Shown here: positions 37,816 through 46,800 of the stretch, piece after piece
How the letters are laid out: each line of letters opens with the position of its first letter
How positions within the stretch are numbered: position 1 is the first letter of the stretch
Source: Haloarcula limicola
Lineage (GTDB): Archaea > Halobacteriota > Halobacteria > Halobacteriales > Haloarculaceae
Reading direction: 5' to 3'
Length of the DNA stretch: 64,000 bases
NCBI RefSeq assembly: GCF_010119205.1
Contig: NZ_WRXM01000002.1
Coordinates: 240,982 to 304,981, forward strand
Translations under genes and position numbers: made by a program
The notes under the pieces: generated by a model
Database searches by the model: none
The model's input: only the letters and a program-made list of their open reading frames with translations
What the model was told of the DNA's origin: nothing

Positions 37816-38321
37816 TGCCCTCGACGTCACAGGCGGGAGACCGCCGCGAGCGGTTGCACTGCGAGGGTATCCGGAAGCGTATCGGTGAAGACCCGGCGCG
37901 ATGGCTCGACTGGGATCTGCTGTCGCACGAGTTCCGTCGGGAGATGGTGTTGACGCTCATCGACGGGATGGACAGCGTCGAGCGAGTTCGCGCGTGGCGA
38001 GCTGCCGAGCGCCGACTGGCCGCCCGCCACGAGCGTGAGCCGCGGACGAAGGTCATGCAGCGCCTCGACCAGCGCGAGGAGTGGCTCGACCTCCATGGCG
38101 AGCGCCCCGAACGCCTCCCGCACGGCCCACGACGGCCGTGTGACTGTTGCGCCAACGAGGACGGCCCGACGGCCGCTGAATTGCGCGAGCGCGACGAAGA
38201 AGAACGTGCGAAGGTGAGTGCTGGCTACACGCCTGACAGCGTCGACACGAGCGAGACCTCACCGGAAACCGAGACCGCGACGCTCGGTCAGTACGCGACT
38301 GACGGAGGTGAGCCGCAGTGA
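37815..38321 (+). CDS. Arg/Glu-rich helical protein of the early operon
   Basis: A 168-aa, highly charged helical protein (RRERLHCEGIRKRIGEDPARWLDWDLL...) with a CDCC motif near residue 110 and an acidic disordered C-terminus. It is coupled by overlap to both neighbours. I do not recognise a family with a known role. Confidence 0.6.
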   Translation: MPSTSQAGDRRERLHCEGIRKRIGEDPARWLDWDLLSHEFRREMVLTLIDGMDSVERVRAWRAAERRLAARHEREPRTKVMQRLDQREEWLDLHGERPERLPHGPRRPCDCCANEDGPTAAELRERDEEERAKVSAGYTPDSVDTSETSPETETATLGQYATDGGEPQ

Positions 38322-39976
38322 CGGGTGTCGTCACCAGCATCGAGGACGTCATCGACCTCCAGCCCCACCGTATCGGCGCGCACACCATCTTCGACGAGGC
38401 TGGTCTTTCTCCGTATTGGGCGATGGTGAGTCAGTACGAGCCGGACCTCGACGAGCGAGAGGAGACGTTCACCTTCGACGGCGTCGAGTACGAAATCACC
38501 CGGTCGAATCACTGGGAGGGGAAAATCGAATCCCCACCATCGGCGACGTTCGACGGGGCGATGAACGAGTACAAGCTCGGTGTGTACGCTTCTGACGACC
38601 CACACAACGAACTGGGCGCTGACTTTACCTTCAGACCCGGTTTTCCCAAGGCATGCCACGTCGAGACCGGCGACCTCATCAGCGGCATGCCGACTGAGTG
38701 TCCCGAGTCTGTCCGTGTTCAGGTGGAGTCAACGAACCTCTCGCAGTTCGAAGTGCTCGGACTACTCCAGTCGCTTGCGTCGTACCTCTCTATCGACGCC
38801 GGCTACTTCGTCGAGGCTCACGAGTGGTCGCGCATCTACGCGTTAGAACTGTACGGGCGCATCGAGCGCGATACTGCGACAGGGAAGGTCGCCGGGAAGG
38901 GCGGCGTCCTCGAACACCTCTCTCAGTTCTCGAACGGGCGCGGTCGCGGTGAACACCACTGGGACCACGAGGAAATCAAGGCACACTACGAGGCTGTGGC
39001 GTTGTCTCCCGACAACTGGAAACGACTACTGCCCGATCAGACGCTTGCGAAGGGTCTGAAGTGCTATCAACCGAAGTGGGTCCGTTCGAAGACGTCAAGC
39101 GACGACCCGCTGTACCACCACAAAATCGAGTGTCAGTACTGGGCCGATTACTACCCCAGCGGCGAGACGCCGATTCAGTGGACTGGTTACGATACGGCCG
39201 TCGCGGAGTTCCGCGAGACCGTCGTGAACGCGCTCCACTGGGCTGGCGTCGATTTCTCGCCCGACTCGGACGTCTGGATTGAAGATCCGTACTTCGAGCC
39301 AGGGCAGGCTGACGACGCGATCGACGTGCGACCGAACCCGATGCCCGACCTCGAACAGCAAACCCGCGCCGACGCAGCCGACCAGCTCGCTGGTCCGGAG
39401 ACGAGCGAAGGTGCCTGGGACGTGCTCGTTGCGATGACCGATGGCGGCGGTCGGCACTACCAGGAGGTCGCCGATGAGGCCGGGAAATCGGCGTCGACGG
39501 TCTATCGCGCCGCCGAGCGCTTCGCCGATATCATCGAAGTCGACAACGGCATGGTTCGGTTCCGCGACGGCGTTGTCCGCGATCAAATCGAAGAGATCGC
39601 CGAGCGCTGGCAGGCGACGAAAGATACGACCATGGACTCGCTGAAGCGCGTGGCCGACCGAGCGTCGCCGTTCTCGCGCCGAGAAGACGGCGAGCCGAGC
39701 GCCCTGGAGCGCTGGGCGAATCGCCACGGCATCGTGGTCCACTCGACGACAGACCCGCTGAAGATGGAACTGAAGCGGCCGGTGAGCCTCCAGGAGATAC
39801 TGAAGATACTCCGCTCGGGGCTCGAAGCTGCCGAAGCCTCACCGCTCACGACGGACCGCTTCGAGAACGCGCTCATCGACTGGACCGGCCTGGACGGCGA
39901 CGTTCGAAAGGACCGTCGCGTCGTGAACAACGAACGGTTCCTCGGTAAGCACAACGTGGACCGGCCCATCTGGTAA
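38318..39976 (+). CDS. Large early-operon protein with a C-terminal helix-turn-helix (DUF7845-like)
   Basis: A 552-aa protein and last gene of the overlapping operon. Residues 1-330 form a mixed domain I recognise from haloarchaeal mobile elements without an assigned function (DUF7845, from memory). Around 355-430 lies a clear helix-turn-helix (HYQEVADEAGKSASTVYRAAERF), and the C-terminal 60 residues make another small domain ending NRPIW-like. I see no ATPase or HUH nuclease motif. Conservation next to zinc microproteins suggests replication control or transcription control of the element; this is inference. Confidence 0.7.
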   Translation: MTGVVTSIEDVIDLQPHRIGAHTIFDEAGLSPYWAMVSQYEPDLDEREETFTFDGVEYEITRSNHWEGKIESPPSATFDGAMNEYKLGVYASDDPHNELGADFTFRPGFPKACHVETGDLISGMPTECPESVRVQVESTNLSQFEVLGLLQSLASYLSIDAGYFVEAHEWSRIYALELYGRIERDTATGKVAGKGGVLEHLSQFSNGRGRGEHHWDHEEIKAHYEAVALSPDNWKRLLPDQTLAKGLKCYQPKWVRSKTSSDDPLYHHKIECQYWADYYPSGETPIQWTGYDTAVAEFRETVVNALHWAGVDFSPDSDVWIEDPYFEPGQADDAIDVRPNPMPDLEQQTRADAADQLAGPETSEGAWDVLVAMTDGGGRHYQEVADEAGKSASTVYRAAERFADIIEVDNGMVRFRDGVVRDQIEEIAERWQATKDTTMDSLKRVADRASPFSRREDGEPSALERWANRHGIVVHSTTDPLKMELKRPVSLQEILKILRSGLEAAEASPLTTDRFENALIDWTGLDGDVRKDRRVVNNERFLGKHNVDRPIW

Positions 39977-40289
39977 GCGGCTCCAGCAGAGAGGCATCAC
40001 TATCCAGCGGCCGGTTTCGTTTATATACCAATCGCCTTCCAACCCCCTCAGCCGTGTAATTTTGTCTGTCGCTCGACTCGTCAGCCGGTGGCTTCGCGGG
40101 CGCTTTCGCACCAGTTGGGCAAGGCCCCCTTAGGTAGTGTACCGAAGGGTACTCAATCTAAATACCCACCCCTCCCTTCGGTCGGGCTGGACCGCACCGC
40201 AAAACCGCAATACTACCGCCACCGCACAGCCAACGTCCCCCTTGAACCCACCCTGACTCTTTTCGTTGATTGGGATGTCACATAGAGTA
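39977..40289. other. Gene-free spacer between early operon and cargo
   Basis: No convincing gene. A GTTTATATACC TATA-like box lies near 40018. The word CCCCTCCCTTCGGTCGG near 40170 is shared with the 31-bp repeat at 13770. G+C falls sharply to the right of 40290. Confidence 0.4.
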
Positions 40290-40775
40290 ATGAGCGACCC
40301 CGACTCTCAAAGTGCGGAGAAGGTAGATGATGATTTTATAAAACTACAATATGAGCAAGCTTTCGACTATCTGCAAACGCATGATGACTTAATATGGCAA
40401 ACCCCTTCAGTGGCTGCTGCTGTTAACAGTGGAATTCTGTATATTGCATTTCAGCTTGTTGATCAACCGGAGATCCGATCGGCACTTCTACTTATGGCGA
40501 TATTTCTCACGAGTTCATTGACGGTTGCTCTTATCAAGCATCGTTACTTTATGATTGTTGAATCTGAGACTATTCGCGAAATTGAAAAACACTTCAACTC
40601 ACCATCGATTCAGAGGAAAACAACCCCAGAGACCAAGACTGCCTATTGGTCTGAGACAAAGCCGACTGATTTCCTTCAAACTAGAAGTGCATCAAGATGG
40701 TTAATCCGGGGTATGATTCTATCTCTATTTGTTCTGATTTCCCTGCTCGTATACACCATCCAGAATATTTTCTGA
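40290..40775 (+). CDS. Three-span membrane protein, AT-rich cargo
   Basis: A 161-aa protein: a soluble N-terminal helix with DDFIKLQYEQAFDYLQTHDDLIWQ, two adjacent spans (about residues 45-65 and 70-92), a cytosolic loop of about 45 residues, and a last span near the C-terminus. The layout is like small membrane effectors of defence systems, but I cannot place it in a named family. Codon use is far more AT-rich than in the early operon, which suggests separate acquisition. ATG 40275 is an alternative start. Confidence 0.65.
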   Translation: MSDPDSQSAEKVDDDFIKLQYEQAFDYLQTHDDLIWQTPSVAAAVNSGILYIAFQLVDQPEIRSALLLMAIFLTSSLTVALIKHRYFMIVESETIREIEKHFNSPSIQRKTTPETKTAYWSETKPTDFLQTRSASRWLIRGMILSLFVLISLLVYTIQNIF

Positions 40776-40918
40776 TTTCCATAATTGTTACAGATGTGAT
40801 TAATCGTCGTGGCTAAGGCCACGCCCCCTGCTGGGCGCAAAAACACACACCACTCCGCGCCGCGATTCCACCCGATGCACTTGAAGTGGAGGGTTCGTCT
40901 CAACTAAGGCCTTCTGAG

Positions 40919-41920
40919 CTATTGACTAGACTTTATTTCTGGGAAGAGGCCCTTTGAAAGAACCTCCGTTCGCTTTTTGATAGGGTAAATATCTTCTCTT
41001 GGCATCTCTCCAAATTTGTGATGAGCCATCCAATGACGCTCTGTTTCTGCCCAAGATTCCAATTTATCAATAGTCGTCGTTGAGACAATATTTTCGTCGT
41101 CTAAGTAATCTACAAGATGATATAACTGGAATCCGCCGTGTATATCTTGACGCTGTTCTTCTTCCTCAAGCAGATCGCGGTCCACCTCATTTTCAAAATA
41201 TGATATTATAAGCCATTCAATGGCGAGAATATAGCAGTTCAGCGCCGCTCGGAAATCACGTCGCTGGAAACACTTGTCTGCTTCATCGATATATTGAGTG
41301 GCAGTTGCCCCATATTCTGATTTCTCAAGTACATCACGCTGCTGTGGAGCGATTGTAGGTTCCAAGAATTCAGCTACGATATATGGTTGTCGAAGAGCTT
41401 GTAATCCAAGGCGGCTGCTGATTTGCCTTACCTGGCGTTTGTTGGTATGAGCGACGTTTTTCTCATCGTAATCTCGCGATTCAGATAATACGCCTTGTCG
41501 ATATTGTTGCAGTGCAGTGGGTTCCGATTCAATTTGCAATTCGAATTCTTGTCCATCTTCGAGATGGACTGGAACAAAATGAAATATTATCGAATATGGC
41601 AAATCTGGTCTTCTGTTACTGAGTTTTGTTAGGTGCGATTTGTTATTGAACTCTCTTTCACTCGATAAACTGAACTTTTGCTTCAATTTGTCAAATATTG
41701 ATGGGTTTGGATTTGGAAGATCAGCATGGAAAGTCATTGAACGAGGCGCTGGCTCCCAGATCTCAAGGTCAATATCAGCATGAATGAATCCATCTTGCTG
41801 TAGACAGAACCGAAGATACTCCTGTATACCTGAGAGATCCTCTTCTTCAGGATTAATTGGCAGTCGATAGCTGGCTCGAACTACTAATTCGTCAGGGTCT
41901 GGCGTTTCTTCTCCACTCAT
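40919..41920 (-). CDS. HEPN-type protein, AT-rich cargo
   Basis: A 333-aa protein of unrecognised family. The C-terminal 130 residues are helical and carry ERHWMAHHKFGEM: Arg295-x4-His300 is the HEPN RNase motif pattern, preceded by a helix pair (AALNCYILAIEWLIISYFENE) typical of HEPN domains. The N-terminal 200 residues are beta-rich and may sense or bind a partner. HEPN proteins are often toxins or defence RNases. The low G+C and its position beside two membrane proteins suggest a cargo module. Confidence 0.68.
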   Translation of the reverse strand: MSGEETPDPDELVVRASYRLPINPEEEDLSGIQEYLRFCLQQDGFIHADIDLEIWEPAPRSMTFHADLPNPNPSIFDKLKQKFSLSSEREFNNKSHLTKLSNRRPDLPYSIIFHFVPVHLEDGQEFELQIESEPTALQQYRQGVLSESRDYDEKNVAHTNKRQVRQISSRLGLQALRQPYIVAEFLEPTIAPQQRDVLEKSEYGATATQYIDEADKCFQRRDFRAALNCYILAIEWLIISYFENEVDRDLLEEEEQRQDIHGGFQLYHLVDYLDDENIVSTTTIDKLESWAETERHWMAHHKFGEMPREDIYPIKKRTEVLSKGLFPEIKSSQ

Positions 41921-41942
41921 ATCTAATCTAAAATTAGCTAAA

Positions 41943-42134
41943 TCACCAATATGGGTATTCTAATTCGTCCCTCACATTACCCCACTTCGGAAACCAACTG
42001 AGATTACAAGCCCCACATACGAATTTTATACGCTCGTCTTTGTCTGGTTCCTCAGAATACTGAATCCATTGTGGCTCACGCTCCTTTCCACAATCGGGAC
42101 AAGTTCCATCCGATTCGCCCTCTTCAGACGTCAT
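41943..42134 (-). CDS. Zinc-ribbon microprotein upstream of the HEPN gene
   Basis: A 63-aa protein with CPDCGKE ... CGACNLSWF (two CxxC pairs, 30 residues apart), ending 22 bp before the HEPN gene on the same strand, so the two are likely co-expressed. It might be a partner or antitoxin; that is speculative. An upstream ATG at 42164 is possible. Confidence 0.5.
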   Translation of the reverse strand: MTSEEGESDGTCPDCGKEREPQWIQYSEEPDKDERIKFVCGACNLSWFPKWGNVRDELEYPYW

Positions 42135-42249
42135 GACAGTATTCAATTGCTTATCTCTATTCAAACTATCCCGCGACTAACCAAATATGTCGTTTTCCAA
42201 TCTTACGAACACTTCTCTCCTACTGATTCATCTCCTGTATGTGTAGGAC

Positions 42250-42525
42250 TTATCGACATCCCACCTGCCACTTTCGCTCGTAGTCTACTGGCAACTCCTC
42301 TGTCCCCAGCACCTCCGCGATCTCTTCGGGAGTCACGCTTCCCTGCTCAATAGCTCGTTCCATGAGTTTCTCGTACGTCCCGTTCGGATGTGCGGCGTTC
42401 TCCCCAGCACAAAGACAGTAGTGATTGACCGCTTGGTCGATAGCCTTGCTCTTGGTTTTCTCGCCGGTCGCGCCGAGTAGTGCCTCGAACATCCGCTCTC
42501 GATGATCGGTCATTCGCAGTCGCAT
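42250..42525 (-). CDS. Small DNA-binding-like protein (DUF7386-like)
   Basis: A 91-aa protein starting MRLRMTDHRERMFEALLG, with ATGEKTKSKAIDQAVNHY forming a ribbon-helix-helix-like region. I recognise it as a haloarchaeal family common in mobile elements (DUF7386, from memory). Its G+C is host-like, unlike the genes on either side. Likely a small regulator. Confidence 0.68.
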   Translation of the reverse strand: MRLRMTDHRERMFEALLGATGEKTKSKAIDQAVNHYCLCAGENAAHPNGTYEKLMERAIEQGSVTPEEIAEVLGTEELPVDYERKWQVGCR

Positions 42526-42716
42526 AGAATTGCACACGTACCCCGGAAGTCTAGTTTTTTCGCCTACTTCGACGCCTGATTAGCGGTGATATTCTCCGCC
42601 GTCCCCGCGACGAACCGATGACGACCGTCACCACGCCGGTCCCGACGACCGCAAATTGCACACTGACCAATTCGGTAGCGTGTGCAAAACGAGAGTTCGT
42701 CTGAAATCGAGATGTG

Positions 42717-42736
42717 ACCCCCCGGTGTGGGGGGGT
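42717..42736. terminator. G/C-run hairpin in a gene-free gap
   Basis: ACCCCCC-ggtgtg-GGGGGGT forms a 7-bp stem followed by T and AG. It lies in the 398-bp gap 42526-42923, which otherwise shows no gene and becomes AT-rich toward 42924. It may end a transcript or act as a leader structure for the next gene. Confidence 0.35.
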
Positions 42737-42923
42737 TAGAGAGATGCTTGTTCCTCAGGTAGATAATCTATGGACGATGCAACAGGATTTTGAACTCTCT
42801 AGAAATACTCAGATTTTGAGAGGAATAGTATGCTAAAATAGCGAATCCATACAGTAGAGCGAACACAACAGATGAAAGCTTATGGTACTTCTGTTAAATC
42901 ACATAGGTATCAAGGAGTGTCCG

Positions 42924-43421
42924 ATGAATTTTCGCTCTCTCATAGATCGCATCGGAACATGGATTCAGCGAAAAATCCAGTCAAAGGAGGTCAAGGAGCA
43001 TCTAAAAGAACATTACCCCACAGAATCGCAGGAATCTGATGAACCATCGGGTGTGAGTCGAGTCAGGAACAAGTATCTTGATACGTTTGCAGACCGTTTG
43101 CTAACCTACATTATAATTCTTGTACTTATTATTGGTACTACGGCAGTAATTGATGCCGTTTTGTGTGGGATTTTACCGAACCAAATATTCGGACTTTTGA
43201 TTAGTGTCTTTGGATCCGTCGTCTTAGGTAGAAGTCTATTGAAGGGCCCTTACACCATTGTTGGCAGTCGAGGCACGGGTTCCTCTCAGCAGATAGAAAA
43301 TAATCTTGTAGAAAGTTCTGTAGATGGAGTTTTTGGGATTAGTTTACTCATCTTAGGTTTCATCGTCCAGATTCTCTTTTCATTCGGTATATCGATCTCT
43401 CCTCCGCTATGCGTCTTCTAA
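42924..43421 (+). CDS. Three-span membrane protein, AT-rich cargo
   Basis: A 165-aa protein with a basic N-terminal tail (IQRKIQSKEVKEHLKEHYP) followed by three hydrophobic segments (about residues 60-85, 90-110 and 135-155). No recognised family. It converges with the structural operon and has the same AT-rich codon use as 40290-41920. ATG 42924 is preferred over 42882. Confidence 0.6.
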   Translation: MNFRSLIDRIGTWIQRKIQSKEVKEHLKEHYPTESQESDEPSGVSRVRNKYLDTFADRLLTYIIILVLIIGTTAVIDAVLCGILPNQIFGLLISVFGSVVLGRSLLKGPYTIVGSRGTGSSQQIENNLVESSVDGVFGISLLILGFIVQILFSFGISISPPLCVF

Positions 43422-43556
43422 GCGGCCCTTCTCCTCACGATTGCCATTATGGTTCCCTCAGGTGATTAACTATTACATTGAAGGATAGACCCGAATTTCG
43501 AGGGAGGCCCATTTGTAAGAGATGTGCCTTGTATTCATCACAGTCTCAATAAACTA

Positions 43557-43847
43557 TCAATGACCGTGGGTTTCAGGGAGCCATATCTCTCTTATTGGAA
43601 TCGATGACGCAACTCCTGAGAGCCACGACCAAAGCGTTTCGAGGTTGAGCGAGACATCGACGCCTGGCACTAAGCCCGAGCTCAACGCAACGGCCACGAA
43701 CGCGAACACAGCGCCGATACGTACCCACGCGCCGACGCGAGTCAGCACCGACAGCACCTCCCGGCCGTGATAGAACATCACCGCCGCCGAGACGACTGTC
43801 ACTATCGAGCCCGAGACACCCAGCGCGTGCAACAGCTCACCGATCAT
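43557..43847 (-). CDS. Two-span membrane protein, last gene of the structural operon
   Basis: A 96-aa protein with two predicted spans (about residues 10-28 and 42-62) and a C-terminal amphipathic segment (ETLWSWLSGVASSIPI). Its ATG overlaps the stop of the 1309-aa surface protein (ATGA), so the two are coupled and may interact. Confidence 0.68.
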   Translation of the reverse strand: MIGELLHALGVSGSIVTVVSAAVMFYHGREVLSVLTRVGAWVRIGAVFAFVAVALSSGLVPGVDVSLNLETLWSWLSGVASSIPIREIWLPETHGH

Positions 43848-46800
43848 GGGCTGATCCGCTCTCCGTCGACTTCGATTATCGTCTTTTGGCCGACCACGAA
43901 CCGCTTGTACGCGTAGTACACTCCGAACCCGACCAGCGTTATCACGACCGCTGGCGCTATCTGAGCGAGGTTCTCCCCGAGCGGTCCGAGCACGATTCCC
44001 GGCTGGTACGACTCGCCGATCCCAACGACCACGACGCCCGCCGCGGCCGCCGTCCCGCCGAGCACGAACATCCGATCATCGACGAACCGTCGGAGGAGCA
44101 ACGCGACAGCGCCGACAGACAGCACGCCGATCGCTACCAGCACGACCGGACTCGAGAGCGGTCCGTCTTGCGTGTCGACCGGCCCGACCGACGACGGACC
44201 GATCCCGCCGCCAGCGGTCCCGCCCGACGTCGTTGAGTCGTTCACTTCCCGGATCACCAGCGTCTCCGAGGAGTCGTCGTCGACCAGCGTTACCGGAGAC
44301 TCCGCGGTCGCCGTGTCGCGGACCAGTCCCGCAGACTCCGAGAACAGCTCGTACTCGCGCCCGCTGACCGTCTGACCCCATACGTACGACACCTCGTCGT
44401 TCGGCGTCGAGCCCGGCGAGACGGCGAGTGTCGGCGACGCCCCGCCTTCTTCGACGCGAACGTGTACGTCACCGGACTCGATCCCGACCTCGAGGGGGAT
44501 CGTCTTCACCAGCGCCGTCGATCCGTTCGCCGCGTTCGGGAGAAACAGGTATTGCTCTCCCGACGCCGTCAGCTCGACATAGTCGTTCTCGCTGGTCCAG
44601 CTCTCGTTGACCGTTCGATGCACGTACGAGCCGCCGTCCGTCTCGCTCACCTCGATATAGAACCCCGGTCGCTGTTCGACCACGGTAAAGCGCGTATCGA
44701 GAGAGTTCCCCGCCACCGTCGGCTCGTCGATGCGAATCTCGCCGTTCCCGACGTTCACCTTCGACCCGTTCGCCCGCACTTCGACCGTGTCGCCAGCCTG
44801 GACATCGCCGAGCTCGGCGACGAGACGCGTCCCGTCGAACTGTCGGTCAGACTCCGGCACCGACGACCACGTTCCGCCGTTCACTCGCGTCTCGATCCCG
44901 CGCACGTCGACGACGTTCCCCGAGAACGGGATCGACAGCGTCGCGTTCGTCACACCGTCCGCGTAGGTCCGCGAGACGTTGTACCGCTCCGACCACGTCT
45001 CGCTCGAGAAATCGACCGACTGTTCGTCGAGCGCGTCGTGACGGTACTCGAGCCCGACCGCCGGGCTCGGCGCGTCCGCCGCGAGGTCGCCGCCGACGGA
45101 CACCGTGATGTCGTTTGTTCCCTCGCGGACCCAGCTCGGGTCAGTCGTCAGCGCCGCGGTCTCGCCGTCCGAGAGCGTCCCGCCGTACGACGTCGTGTTT
45201 CCGTTCACCGTCACCGTCACGTCCCGCGTCTCCGTCCGCTCGCGGTACGTCGTGTTGAGCTGGACGCTCGACCCGCTATCGGTTTGGACGTCGAGACTCG
45301 ACGAGGACAGCACCAGCTCGGAGACGGAGAACGTCTCGGTCGTCCCCGGCGAGATGATACCCGACCGTTTGACCTCGTACGTCCCATCCGAGTCGACGTC
45401 GATAAACGGGTCTTCGGTATGCGCGACGGCTGTCGCCTCGAGGAGATAGTCGACGCCCTCACCCGAGGACTCCGAGAACGCGATCGTCGACGAGCCCGAC
45501 GAGAGCGAGCCCGCCGCGATCGGCTCGGTCACGCTTGAGCCGCCACGGATCACGCCCGAGTAACTCGCCTCAGCGGTCCCGTCCCCGTCGACGTCGATCG
45601 ACGGAGACTCCGTCGCCGTGTGCTCGGTAAACGAGATATCGACATCTGTGCTCGAGGCCGCCGTCGACACGCTCGCGTACTGACTCCCCGAGGACAGCAT
45701 CAGACTCCCCGCGCTGTCCGAGGCCGTCTTGCCCGAGGACAGCACGCCCGAGTAGCTCGCGTCAGTGCTCCCGTCGTTGTCGATGTCGATCGACGGGTTC
45801 TCGGTCCCGGTTCGCTCCGTCCAGCTCATCGACCAGTCCGGTTGCGGTCCGAGCGAGGTCGTCGTCGAGACGCTGTTACTCCCGAGCGAGAGCCCGTCGA
45901 CAGCCTTCCCCGACGACGTCTCTCCCGAGCGGTAGACACCCGACCAGCTCGCTTCATCAGTTCCGTCCCCGTCGACATCGACGCTCGGGTTTTCTGTCGC
46001 GTAGTTAGCCGAGTAGTCGAGCGAGTAATCGAGCGACTCATAGGTCCCCGAGAAATCATAGGTCGTCGACGACCCCGAGAGCGAGACGCTCGTCGATCCC
46101 GACGACCCGGACGATAACGCCGAGACGGTCTTCGTCGAACTCTCGTCCGTTATATCGACCGTCGCGGAACTTTGCTCTAAGCGGATACCCTCGTCCGAGT
46201 AATCTTCAAACGCAAGTCGAGGCGAGTCATATGTTGTATCAATAGATTTGACGTGAAATCCGACCGTAACCGCACTCGCGCCACCCGTGTCGAAGTTAGA
46301 TATATCCGTCGTCTGATAATCGTCGGGGTGCGAATTCTCGTTGAACGAGACACCAGAAGCGACCTTAGTCCCGCTGAATGGGTCCCCAGTCCCCGCGACC
46401 ATGTATATGTCGACGGTCGCTGACATATCCTCTATTGCCACCCCATCGCCGTCCGAGGTCGAGGTTTCCGTATAGATCGATTGGACTTCCCGAGGCGGTC
46501 CCTCTATCGTCCATGTGTGATTCTGATTCTGACCATTGTCCACTAAGCGACGGATATACCCGGAGGTTTCCTCCGTCGAGGTCGTGAACTGAGGCGTGAC
46601 GGTCATGGTCCCGCCCGACGCGCCGATATTGCCCTGATAGCTAACCGTCTCCGAGGCCGATCCCGTGACGGACCCGCTCGCCGTCTCCGAAGACGACGAC
46701 TCCCGGCCAGTGATCGAGACGCTCTCGCTCGTCGGCTCGAGGTTCCCGCCGACGCTGACCGAGCCGCTCCCGGTCCCACTTCCCGAGCCCGCCGCCGTCG

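Noticed and set aside
40919-43421. Insertion sequence or transposon bringing the AT-rich cargo
   Set aside because: No transposase, terminal inverted repeats or target duplication are visible at the edges of the AT-rich block.
44462-45538. 358-aa plus-strand frame opposite the surface protein
   Set aside because: Arg-rich composition and no motifs; the opposite frame has a signal peptide, ordered repeats and membrane spans.
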